7,882 nt of DNA from Anaerolineales bacterium (GCA_012032575.1 JAAUSP010000351.1:1-7882); one strand, 5' to 3'. Shown: positions 1-6,003, numbered from the stretch's first letter. A program made the numbers and translations. Notes: generated by a model not told the origin, from the letters alone.

Positions 1-161
1 CTCAGGCCGGTGACTCAAAAAGCCCAACAAATTTGATTTACCCGACCCATGCGGCCGATAATCGCCCCACTTTCCCCGACCGCAATCCAGTCGGCAATGA
101 TCGCCACCTCTCTGGCTTGATAGGTGACCGGATAGCTGGCCCAAGTTCGTTTCGACGCCAC
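1..161 (-). CDS. P-loop ATPase, N-terminal fragment, frameshifted, runs off the left edge
   Basis: The gene starts with GTG at 161-159 and reads towards position 1. GAGGAGGG lies at 174-167, five bases upstream, which fixes the start. The product begins VASKRTWASYPVTYQAREV and reaches GESGAIIGRMGR by residue 40. In the raw frame it then ends at a TGA (17-15). One extra G among the Cs at 41-43 restores GRMGRGKSNLLGFLSHRPE, a textbook Walker A loop (GxxGxGKS), open to the window edge. The repaired frame shows an ATP-binding domain placed about 35 residues from the N terminus. Only about 54 residues are visible, so the family cannot be fixed; a STAND or AAA-type ATPase is likely, since Chloroflexota carry many that open this way. 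The break is probably a sequencing deletion, because the sequence is conserved-looking on both sides. Its promoter would lie in 162-350. Confidence 0.75.
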
Positions 162-166
162 CGTTT

Positions 167-174
167 CCCTCCTC
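167..174 (-). promoter_or_regulatory. Strong ribosome binding site of the P-loop ATPase gene
   Basis: The minus strand reads GAGGAGGG followed by AAACG and then GTG at 161. This near-perfect Shine-Dalgarno sequence selects the GTG start. It is also the main evidence that the minus strand, rather than the overlapping plus-strand frame, is coding here. Confidence 0.75.
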
Positions 175-177
175 TAA

Positions 178-208
178 TTCTGACAAAAACCCTCAGAGTT
201 AGTCAGAA
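178..208. repeat. 7-bp inverted repeat, possible operator
   Basis: TTCTGAC (178-184) and GTCAGAA (202-208) are perfect inverted copies separated by 17 bases. The repeat sits four bases upstream of the ribosome binding site of the minus-strand ATPase gene, where an operator or an mRNA hairpin could act. Nothing shows which protein, if any, binds it, and a 7-bp repeat can arise by chance. Confidence 0.3.
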
Positions 209-350
209 CTGGCTTAGACCTTTTTCAAGAATCAATTTCAATTTGCCCTTAGAATAGAAACATCAGAAGTTAAATTACCGATCCTTAACAACTTAATAGA
301 GATGCGTAAGTCAGCTAAAACCGGTTTTTCTCTTTATAAATTCAATCTTT

Positions 351-410
351 GCCATTTGGGGAATGCGCGCGCAACCGCCTCAGCGGTGGAATATTCCCTA
401 ACCCAATGGC
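351..410 (+). promoter_or_regulatory. Palindromic leader upstream of the 55-residue microprotein
   Basis: This stretch folds on itself over almost its whole length. GCCATT (351-356) pairs with AATGGC (405-410), GGG (358-360) can pair with CCC (402-404), and GGGAAT (359-364) can alternatively pair with ATTCCC (393-398). A central hairpin ACCGC-CTCA-GCGGT (374-387) has a four-base loop. The structure ends nine bases before the AAGGAGG ribosome binding site at 419-425, the usual place for a translational control element. The short GCGCGCGC run (365-372) lies on the 5' side of the inner hairpin. I do not recognise any known riboswitch core. The rest of 162-435 holds the inverted repeat at 178-208 and no gene; I could not pick out a convincing promoter there. 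Confidence 0.45.
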
Positions 411-435
411 CTTCAAACAAGGAGGTATTGGAAAA

Positions 436-603
436 ATGGCAACTCTACTACGTTACGCCCATAAAACAGGGCTAGCGCTCGTCATCACGCTGGGTTTGAT
501 TGCGGTGACAACGTTAGTCAGGCCACTGCTGGGTGATCAGTTGGCGCAATTTCTACCCGACGTTGAGGCTGTTCTGGCAGACGAGCCGCATGGTGGCCAT
601 TGA
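436..603 (+). CDS. 55-residue single-pass membrane microprotein, unknown function
   Basis: AAGGAGG at 419-425 precedes the ATG at 436 by ten bases, so I prefer this start to the upstream in-frame ATG at 349, which has no ribosome binding site and lies inside the palindromic leader. The product has a short basic N terminus (MATLLRYAHKTG). One hydrophobic helix follows at about residues 12-31 (LALVITLGLIAVTTLVRPLL). The tail is acidic and ends DEPHGGH, with two histidines. A positive-inside reading puts the N terminus in the cytoplasm and the acidic His tail outside. I do not recognise the family. It stands alone, between the divergent region and a strongly structured stretch. The ribosome binding site, hydropathy pattern and leader make it a credible gene despite its size. 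Confidence 0.6.
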   Translation: MATLLRYAHKTGLALVITLGLIAVTTLVRPLLGDQLAQFLPDVEAVLADEPHGGH

Positions 604-615
604 TACCCTACCAGA

Positions 616-711
616 CTCAGTAGATCATAGATTTAAGCTCAGAGAGGGTCTGCGCCCCCCCGGACGCCGGTCACAGACCGGCTTGGAGCAAACAAATTGT
701 GATCTACTGAG
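616..711. repeat. Nested inverted-repeat element with 12-bp perfect outer arms
   Basis: CTCAGTAGATCA (616-627) and TGATCTACTGAG (700-711) are perfect inverted copies. Inside them ATTT (631-634) can pair with AAAT (694-697), and GCTC (637-640) with GAGC (686-689). GCCGGTC-ACA-GACCGGC (666-682) makes a tight 7-bp hairpin. A run of seven Cs (655-661) lies on one side. The arrangement of successive nested stems resembles a folded RNA or a DNA cruciform. It begins 12 bases after the microprotein stop codon. No U-run follows the outer stem, so it is not a standard terminator. It could be an interspersed palindromic repeat, a tiny mobile element, or a structured 3' untranslated region or small RNA. 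Nothing in the window decides among these. Confidence 0.6.
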
Positions 712-767
712 ACTCGATAGTTCTTTAAAAATCCGGCCACATCTTTGAAGAAAAATTGAATATCTTA

Positions 768-808
768 ATCCCTCTCGTCCCCAATTCCAGTTTGGGGATG
801 AGAGGGGT
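768..808 (-). terminator. Terminator-like hairpin after the TPR gene
   Basis: CCCTCTCGTCCCCAA (770-784) pairs with TTGGGGATGAGAGGG (792-806) around a seven-base loop. This gives a 15-bp stem with a single G-T wobble, extendable by two more weak pairs. It lies 25 bases beyond the stop codon of the minus-strand TPR gene. Reading in that direction, the stem is followed by AT-rich sequence with a five-T run about 13 bases on. The U-tract is not immediate, so termination may be imperfect. The hairpin also separates this operon from the converging microprotein gene and could work for both. Confidence 0.6.
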
Positions 809-832
809 AGGAAAGTCAAACCGCTCAGGTTT

Positions 833-2056
833 TTAATCAACAATTTTCGGGTTCAACCTATGGTTAGCATCTTGCAAATGCGCGGATACCATCGTCAATA
901 AATGGTCATGTCGAGGTTCACCCTGAATTTCAGTCAATCGCTCAAGGGCTGCTTCAAAAACTGTAATCGCTTGCTCAGGTTGCCCCTGGTTCAAGTAACC
1001 CAATCCCAAACCATCCATTGTATCAACCAACCAGGCTAGATTGCCAACTTTTTCCTGGTAGTCAATGCTCCGCCGATAGGCAGTCTCTGCCATAGCCCAT
1101 TCTTCCAAGTGGCGATAGGCCATACCGATATTGTGGTTGACGTGAGCCAGATAAAATAGGTCCTGAGTCTGACGAAACACGTGTTCGGCGGGTTGATAAA
1201 GTTCCAGAGCTTGTTGCGGTTGGTCCAACGAGAGATATACGTTGCCTAAATTCATCTGGCTAATCGCCCGATGAGTAGGGTCCTGTACTACCTCAAATAG
1301 AATAATGGCTTGTTGGTTAACCTCAATTGCTGCTTGGTATTTATTTTGTGGGAGCAGAACGGTGCTCAGGCTCATCAAACTGCGGCCCATCATGCGTTTG
1401 TCGTTGACCCGGGTCCAGAGTGCTAAAGCTTGCTCAAAGTATCGCTCTGCTTCTTGCCAGTTGCGCTTGTCAAAGGCGATAACCCCCAACACAAAGAAGC
1501 TAAAAGCGCGTTCGACAGCCTCCTCATCCAGCAATCTGAGTGCTATTTCGACCAAACGAGTTGCTTCATTAAAACGGCGTTGATACCGAGCTACCTGAGC
1601 GAGTTGGTTCAAGGCACGAGCCTGATTGAGCGGGTCATCAAGCGCCTCAAACTGTTTGGCGCTGACTTCAAGATAGCGGCGAGCCGTTTCATAGTTGCTG
1701 CGGAGTTGATACAAAAGACCCAACTGCAACTGTAATTCGGCGGCAGCCTGACTATCACCCATCTGCTGGCTCAAGGCAATGGCTTGCTCAAGATAGAACA
1801 TCCACTCATCCCGGTGACCGGCCTGCTCCATGTGTGGCGCAACGGTCAGCAGCAATTCACGGGTGACGGGCCAGGCGGTCGGAAGTTTGAAGGCATAATG
1901 CAGGGTATGGAAAGTTTGGGTGCGGTCTTCAAGCGATAGAATGGGTTCAGCCAAACGCGCCCGTTCTAAGAGACGTTGAACGCTATTCGCGGTATATCGT
2001 TCAAAAACCGCTCGATAGTTCGAGCCGGATGCCTCCACCGTTTCGCTCATTGCCAT
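833..2056 (-). CDS. TPR-repeat protein, partner chain of the adjacent NB-ARC ATPase
   Basis: The 407-residue product is almost entirely tetratricopeptide repeats of about 40 residues, as in MalT and kinesin-light-chain-type (TPR_12) arrays. Seven can be placed, at about residues 105-138, 145-178, 184-217, 225-258, 265-298, 305-338 and 345-378; a typical one contains MNLGNVYLSLDQPQQALELY. Residues 1-100 are helical without clear repeats. There is no signal peptide or membrane segment, so it is probably cytoplasmic. Its ATG overlaps the NB-ARC gene's end by ten bases. AGGTG at 2066-2062 supports this start, while the in-frame ATG at 2050 would make an ATGA stop-start overlap. The overlap implies translational coupling and similar amounts of both chains. 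In many STAND proteins the TPR sensor is fused to the ATPase; here it is separate. I infer it senses a ligand or partner. The gene is intact. Confidence 0.85.
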   Translation of the reverse strand: MAMSETVEASGSNYRAVFERYTANSVQRLLERARLAEPILSLEDRTQTFHTLHYAFKLPTAWPVTRELLLTVAPHMEQAGHRDEWMFYLEQAIALSQQMGDSQAAAELQLQLGLLYQLRSNYETARRYLEVSAKQFEALDDPLNQARALNQLAQVARYQRRFNEATRLVEIALRLLDEEAVERAFSFFVLGVIAFDKRNWQEAERYFEQALALWTRVNDKRMMGRSLMSLSTVLLPQNKYQAAIEVNQQAIILFEVVQDPTHRAISQMNLGNVYLSLDQPQQALELYQPAEHVFRQTQDLFYLAHVNHNIGMAYRHLEEWAMAETAYRRSIDYQEKVGNLAWLVDTMDGLGLGYLNQGQPEQAITVFEAALERLTEIQGEPRHDHLLTMVSAHLQDANHRLNPKIVD

Positions 2057-3454
2057 CGTAACACCTGCTCATGCAAAAAGGTGCGGGTAAGTTGATGGAT
2101 GGTGTAATAAGAGTCGTGAGCCTCTCCCCGGCGGTCCACCAGATTGAGTGTGACCAACCAGGTCAGAGCGTTACGCAGGTCGGCCGGGCCAATCCCGGTC
2201 AGGTCGGTCAGATGTTCCAGAGTGCCCTGACCATCGGCCACCAGAGGCATCGCCAGAAACACGCGGCGGGTTATTTCATCGAGTTGTTCCCAGGCCCGGC
2301 GATAAATAAAAGTAAACAAGCCTTCAACCTGTTTACCCCGCGCCGCAGACAGATCGGCCAGAATAGTTGGCAGGGTAAAGAAGTGGGTCTGGCCGACCAC
2401 CAAGCGCAGGGCCAGCGGATTGCCGCCAACTACTTGATAGACGGCTTTGAGTTCAGCCTCGTTGGCGGCTTGGAGATAAGGGGGATTGCTCAGGGTCGCC
2501 TCATGGCGAATCAATTGGAGGGTATCCGCCTCGTTCAGCGACAACAGAGAAAAGTGGTAAATGCCCGACTCATAGGGCAGTTTTTCGCGGGTGGTCAGCA
2601 GGAATTTGGTCGGGTTGCTAAGGTCGCGCAGAGTAGGCAGTAAAGCTTCCAGGTCAACAACTGTTTCCAGATTGTCCACCACAATCAGGTGAGGCTGCTG
2701 CTTGAGTCGTGTTTCCAGCAGGGCCAACGCTTTTTGGGGCGAGAAACTATCCGGCCGGGCGTGTCAGGCAGCAGTTGCTCGATCAACTTTTCCACCAACT
2801 GCTCGGCGGTCAGAGCCGGTTCTGGGCGTGGGGTCAGGCCCCGGCCGGGGTTGAAGTCGTACTGCCGGGCGCTGACCCAACCAATTTCATCAAACAAACG
2901 TTCAGCAATCATCCAGCGCAACAAAGCATCAGCCAGCGAGGTTTTGCCCAAACCACCCAACCCGGTAATAGCCACCAGCCAGGGCGAGCCGGGGGGGAGC
3001 AAAATGGACAGAAGAGCTTCAAGGTGGTCGTCAACACCGATTAATTGGGTATAAGTAGGACGCTCCAACCTTTTCATCAACGCGCTTTGCCACTCGGTCC
3101 GAGCCTCAAGTTCTTGGGCCTGGAGCACAAGCGCTAATTGAGCAATGGCTTCGTTTTGCCAGCGGTAGGCTGTAGCTTCGCCCATGTTTTGGGCGCGGGC
3201 AATGCGCTGCATCTTATCACCGTCGAGATAGTGGCGCGAAAGCAACTCAGCTTCATCCGGCTGCGTGGTTCTCAGCGCCTCAAGCGCCCTAATAAAATCA
3301 TATTGGTAGCTTGTCGGGCGGTGTTGGCTTTTTGTCGCCGGAAAAGCTGCCAATCACTAAACGGACTGCTGCCGTCATCGGTTTTATACCAGGCTTTAAA
3401 AGCAGTGGAAATATCCTTTTTTAGTTGATGATCCGGCTCAAGCTCAGTTTCCAT
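2047..3454 (-). CDS. NB-ARC STAND ATPase with N-terminal sigma-region-4-like HTH (two frameshifts)
   Basis: This is one gene in three frames. Adding one base at 3287-3289 and one in the run at 2731-2739 yields a continuous 469-residue protein. Residues 1-115 form an N-terminal domain ending in a sigma-70 region-4-like helix-turn-helix (about 75-110, RIARAQNMGEATAYRWQNEA). The NB-ARC domain follows: Walker A GLGGLGKTS (165-173), Walker B LIVVDN (257-262), the arginine-bearing FLLTTRE motif (285-291), GGNPLAL (344-350, the plant GLPL equivalent), then a winged-helix region with His454 in YYTIHQL, where the MHD histidine is expected. In this family ATP exchange opens the protein and drives oligomerisation. 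The start at 3454 is fixed by GGAGG six bases upstream and by the promoter at 3521-3549. The TPR gene directly downstream is the likely sensor. The HTH suggests DNA binding or contact with RNA polymerase; this is inference. Confidence 0.85.
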
Positions 3455-3460
3455 CACCAA

Positions 3461-3465
3461 CCTCC
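3461..3465 (-). promoter_or_regulatory. Ribosome binding site fixing the NB-ARC start
   Basis: GGAGG on the minus strand lies six bases before the ATG at 3454. An in-frame TTG at 3532 would add 26 residues, but it falls within the promoter and has no ribosome binding site, so the shorter protein beginning METELEPD is preferred. Confidence 0.75.
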
Positions 3466-3496
3466 GGCTTAAAAGGTTGTACCGATAGGAATTTAA

Positions 3497-3525
3497 TTGT
3501 CCAGAAGGGAATTGCCCCCTAGCAT
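3497..3525 (+). promoter_or_regulatory. Possible plus-strand promoter sharing the same -10 bases
   Basis: TTGTCC (3497-3502) and TAGCAT (3520-3525) stand 17 bases apart on the plus strand. The -10 element uses the same bases as the -10 of the divergent NB-ARC promoter. If real, the two promoters could not be occupied together. The match to consensus is only four of six at each box, so this is tentative. Confidence 0.3.
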
Positions 3526-3549
3526 AACACAAGTTTTTTCCAAAAACAA
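3521..3549 (-). promoter_or_regulatory. Sigma-70-type promoter of the NB-ARC/TPR operon
   Basis: On the minus strand TTGTTT (3549-3544) and TATGCT (3526-3521) are separated by exactly 17 bases, each matching four of six consensus positions. Transcription would begin near 3514, giving a leader of about 60 bases before the ATG at 3454. Location, spacing and agreement with the ribosome binding site all support it; no experiment does. Confidence 0.55.
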
Positions 3550-3575
3550 CCCCCTCTGAGGAGATGTTAGAAAGA

Positions 3576-3605
3576 TGAGAGAGAGCTGAGAGAGAATGAG
3601 AGAGT
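3576..3605 (+). repeat. Three tandem TGAGAGAG units, 10-11 base spacing
   Basis: TGAGAGAG begins at 3576, 3587 and 3597, so the units lie 11 and 10 bases apart, close to one DNA helical turn. The array is purine-only except for the T at each unit start and one C. It sits between the candidate promoter and the ATG at 3616. It could be a direct-repeat operator or an unstructured translation enhancer; a simple slipped-strand repeat is equally possible. Confidence 0.4.
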
Positions 3606-3615
3606 CATAGGAACA

Positions 3616-4136
3616 ATGATAGATAAACGGTACACTTTAGGATACATATTGCCCCAGAATAATCCTATGCCGCCTATGACTAAATTCAACGATTATATTT
3701 TTGTACTGTTAGGCCACAATTTTGATGAACGCTCTATCACGGCTGTGGTTACCCAACTTCGCCAGGCCGGTCTGTTGGTGAAGGTGGTAGGCTTAACGCC
3801 GGGGCAAATTAGCGGGGCGCACGGATTAACCCTGGTGCCGGATTTGACTCTGGGTAAAGCCCTGACCCTGGCCAGCCAGGTTATCGGTGTTATCATCCCT
3901 TCCGCTTCTGCCGACAGCCCCGCCCTACGCAACGACCCGCGCCTGGCTGAACTCCTTGAGCGGGCTATCTCAACGGAGCTAAATTTGTTATCGGTCCGCT
4001 GAGTCACCCCGACCGGGCGACCCTGGCCTTATTGCCCGTGTCCATAGACGAAATCATCTTTTACCCCGAGGAGCAGGATTTAACTTTATTTGTCAATGAA
4101 TTGAGTGGTTTATTCCTGGAAAGAACCAGTTCTTAA
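3616..4136 (+). CDS. DJ-1/PfpI-like protein without cysteine (one frameshift)
   Basis: In the raw frame the product stops at 4002. Adding one G to the pair at 3975-3976 continues it to the TAA at 4134-4136, giving 173 residues. The core (DYIFVLLGHNFDERSITAVV, then VKVVGLTPGQISGAHGLTLV and PDLTLGKAL) fits the DJ-1/PfpI fold, with Glu38 in the place of the family's conserved acid. The usual nucleophile-elbow cysteine would fall near FVIGPL (residues 124-129), but the whole protein contains no cysteine. It therefore cannot use the classical thiol chemistry and is probably a binding or regulatory homologue. AGGAA lies four bases before the ATG at 3616; the family core starts about 25 residues in, so ATG 3667 or 3676 are alternatives, though neither has a ribosome binding site. 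It is transcribed away from the NB-ARC operon and may lead the plus-strand gene series. Confidence 0.72.
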
Positions 4137-4165
4137 ATCAACCGTCTATTTGAGGAGATAAAACT

Positions 4166-4510
4166 ATGTCTGAAGCCTTTGAAGAAAAAACAAATTCTTT
4201 AGCCCTGGCGGGAATGATCACCGGCATTGCGGGGATGTTAGGTATTGTCCTGTGTTGTTGTTCGCCTATTGTCACCTCAGGGTGGTGTGGTTTGTTTGGC
4301 ATACCGGCTGCGATTATGGGGTATATGGCTAAACAACAAATAGCCGCAAGGGGAGGTGAAGAAAAGGGCCAGACAATGGCTTTAGCGGCCATGATTTTAG
4401 GCGGGGTGGAGATAACGATTGCGCTGGCGGGGGCAGTGATATTTATTTTAGCCCTAACCGGCTTTATCGCTTTGCCGGCCCTTGACTCTATGTTTTCATC
4501 CCTAAACTAA
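4166..4510 (+). CDS. DUF4190-like small membrane protein
   Basis: The product has 114 residues. GAGGAG nine bases upstream of the ATG supports the start. It has a short polar N terminus (MSEAFEEKTNS), a first glycine-rich hydrophobic segment (about 13-52, including LCCCSP), a polar loop (MAKQQIAARGGEEKGQTM), and a second hydrophobic stretch (about 71-104). Two membrane blocks joined by an AKQQI...RG...ALA loop is the layout of DUF4190 proteins, which are small membrane proteins of unknown role. The CCC cluster at the end of the first helix is unusual and could be acylated or redox-active, but that is speculation. The gene lies 29 bases after the DJ-1-like gene and 23 bases before the next membrane-protein gene, so cotranscription is likely. 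Confidence 0.75.
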   Translation: MSEAFEEKTNSLALAGMITGIAGMLGIVLCCCSPIVTSGWCGLFGIPAAIMGYMAKQQIAARGGEEKGQTMALAAMILGGVEITIALAGAVIFILALTGFIALPALDSMFSSLN

Positions 4511-4533
4511 CTTTAATTTTTCAGGAGAAAGCT

Positions 4534-4848
4534 ATGACTAACAAATCTAGTGGAAAAGACAAAGGCCTGGCTCTGGTTTTAGAAATCTGGCCTGGTTTGG
4601 CAGGTATCCTGGGCATAGGTTGGATGTATTCAGGCCATACCATTGTGGGAATTTCCCTTTTGTTGACCGGGTTGGTTGTGTTTTGGGGCAGCTATATTGT
4701 GCTGTTTCTGTCAATCTCTTTCTTTGCTGCAATTACGGCCGGCTTGGGGAGTATCTTTTACTGTGTCATCTGTATTATCCCTGTGTTTCAAGTTGGGGCC
4801 GCGATTGTCTCTACGCTTATGCTTAAATCTACCCTGAATGAAGGGTGA
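4534..4848 (+). CDS. Small membrane protein with three hydrophobic segments, TM2-like
   Basis: The product has 104 residues, with AGGAG eight bases before the ATG. After a charged N terminus (MTNKSSGKDKG) come hydrophobic segments at about 12-30, 34-62 and 65-96. The opening KGLALVLEIWPGLAGILGIG followed by WMYSGHTIVGI resembles a TM2-domain layout, in which a first helix, a short glycine-rich turn and a second helix form a membrane hairpin. The match is by shape rather than by full motif, so the family call is tentative. It lies between the DUF4190-like gene and a TPR gene with gaps of 23 and 24 bases, which points to one transcript. The function is unknown. Confidence 0.7.
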   Translation: MTNKSSGKDKGLALVLEIWPGLAGILGIGWMYSGHTIVGISLLLTGLVVFWGSYIVLFLSISFFAAITAGLGSIFYCVICIIPVFQVGAAIVSTLMLKSTLNEG

Positions 4849-4872
4849 GCAGATAACTGAGATGATGAACCC

Positions 4873-5933
4873 ATGACTAACATATCTAATACTCTCAATT
4901 CTGACGATAATTTTGAAATACTCTATCAGCTTATAGATGACGGGGACTTTGCCCAAGCTATCAAATTGGCAACTCAATGCACCCAAATTGAACCTGATAA
5001 CCCCGAAGTCTGGATTATGTTAGCTACAACGCAGCGGGAACTGGAGTTATTTGAAGAGGCCACGCACAGCATTCGTAAAGCCATTGCCCTCAGTCCTGAT
5101 ACTGCCAAATATTACTGCGCCTTAGGTTTGACTTTGGAGCACCTTGCCAGATTGATCAGGCCCTTCCTCAATATAAAGCAGGCTTTCGATTAGACCCCAG
5201 CTCAAATTTATATCGTCAGTATCTTGGCAGGGCCACTTTTCGGGTTGGTGCAGCTTACGGCGATCAGTCAATGGTCAAAAACGGCCTCGAACTTTTAGAA
5301 ATCGCTGTTAAGAATGATCCCCAGGATCAGGATGCCATTGATAAGTTAGCCGGTTGTTATCTGGATGCAGTAATCATAGGCTGGTTTCCTGATCCGGATG
5401 GGCGATCAATTTCCTATCCCATCAGTAAAACTCACGTTGATCAAGCCGAACAATTTATTCAAAAAGCGGAGCATCTCCACCCTCAAGATCCAGATATTCT
5501 GGTGTACCTCAAGGAACGAAAAAAGTTGATCAAGGATATGATGCGACGCAAATTTTCAGGTCGCTATAGACCCGGCCTGGCTCTTATCTTTTTAAGTTTC
5601 TTCTTAATTCTAGCTGGAAAAATCTTAACCATACTATTTGGCTTTGGACTACTAATTACAGGCATCACCTATTTTGTGGCTTGCCGGAGACCTCAATACA
5701 TCACCAATGCTAAACTATTGGCTGGACAGGGTTTAACAGTTTTTGACCGAGTACAGATTGGTCTGGATAAAATTGGGAGCAGTATTTTCATTTATGGATC
5801 CATCACTGATGTGATCTTTATGAAACTCATCTTCTACTCCCTCTTCAGGACAATTGAAACAGTCATTGGCATGATCTTAGTTCCTTTTGTGACTCTGTAC
5901 TGCCTTTACGAAAACTACTTGGCAGATAATTAA
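4873..5933 (+). CDS. TPR protein with C-terminal membrane segments (one frameshift)
   Basis: In the raw frame the product stops at 5193 and a second frame resumes downstream. Adding one base at 5146-5148 joins them (GLTLEHLGQIDQALPQYKAG), giving 353 residues with the repeat pattern unbroken across the joint. TPR-like helices fill about residues 11-160: DGDFAQAIKLATQCTQIEPD is a clear repeat, and others follow at PDNPEVW and SPDTAKYYCALG. A charged stretch (about 213-230) leads into two membrane segments within 234-270 (LALIFLSFFLILAGKIL and after it) and a final hydrophobic region at about 314-346. The TPR part has no signal peptide, so it probably lies in the cytoplasm, anchored at the membrane. 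No strong ribosome binding site precedes the ATG (only GAGATGATG). The gene follows the TM2-like gene by 24 bases; a role as adaptor for its membrane-protein neighbours is inferred. Confidence 0.72.
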
Positions 5934-6003
5934 TCTAAGCAGCCGTCCTATACCACCCGGAGAGGATAGGAATGTCTCTGCTATTACAGGAGTAAAAGAT
6001 ATT

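Noticed and set aside
33..257. Plus-strand open frame of 74 codons.
   Set aside because: It lies opposite the P-loop ATPase gene and its upstream region, has no ribosome binding site, and the protein looks like a random translation.
313..340. TATAAA at 335-340 as the -10 of a promoter for the microprotein.
   Set aside because: No acceptable -35 box lies 16-18 bases upstream on either strand.
351..410. Cobalamin or other known riboswitch.
   Set aside because: Some short pieces look suggestive, but I cannot place the conserved core of any known class in order.
349..435. Upstream start (ATG 349) for the microprotein.
   Set aside because: It would place the palindromic leader and the AAGGAGG inside the coding region and would bury the signal-like N terminus; no ribosome binding site precedes it.
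436..603. Microprotein as the cobalt-transport subunit CbtB.
   Set aside because: Size, single helix and C-terminal histidines are similar, but the characteristic CbtB C-terminal motif is missing and no CbtA neighbour is present.
616..711. A miniature transposable element with target duplication.
   Set aside because: GACTC occurs beside both arms (614-618 and 711-715), but it overlaps the arms and is not a clean flanking duplication; kept as an inverted-repeat element only.
625..843. Minus-strand open frame of 72 codons.
   Set aside because: It runs through both hairpin structures and translates their arms; the composition is not protein-like and no start signal is present.
2071..2643. Plus-strand open frame of 190 codons.
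   Set aside because: It is antisense to the NB-ARC gene, whose motifs are unmistakable; the antisense product has no recognisable domain.
5946..5971. Hairpin TCCTAT/ATAGGA as a terminator after the TPR membrane protein gene.
   Set aside because: The stem is six base pairs with a 14-base loop and no U-tract; too weak to call.
5972..5995. Seven-codon leader peptide MSLLLQE before the lipoprotein gene.
   Set aside because: It has a GGATAGG-like site close upstream but is too short to distinguish from chance, and shows no attenuator structure or repeated codons.
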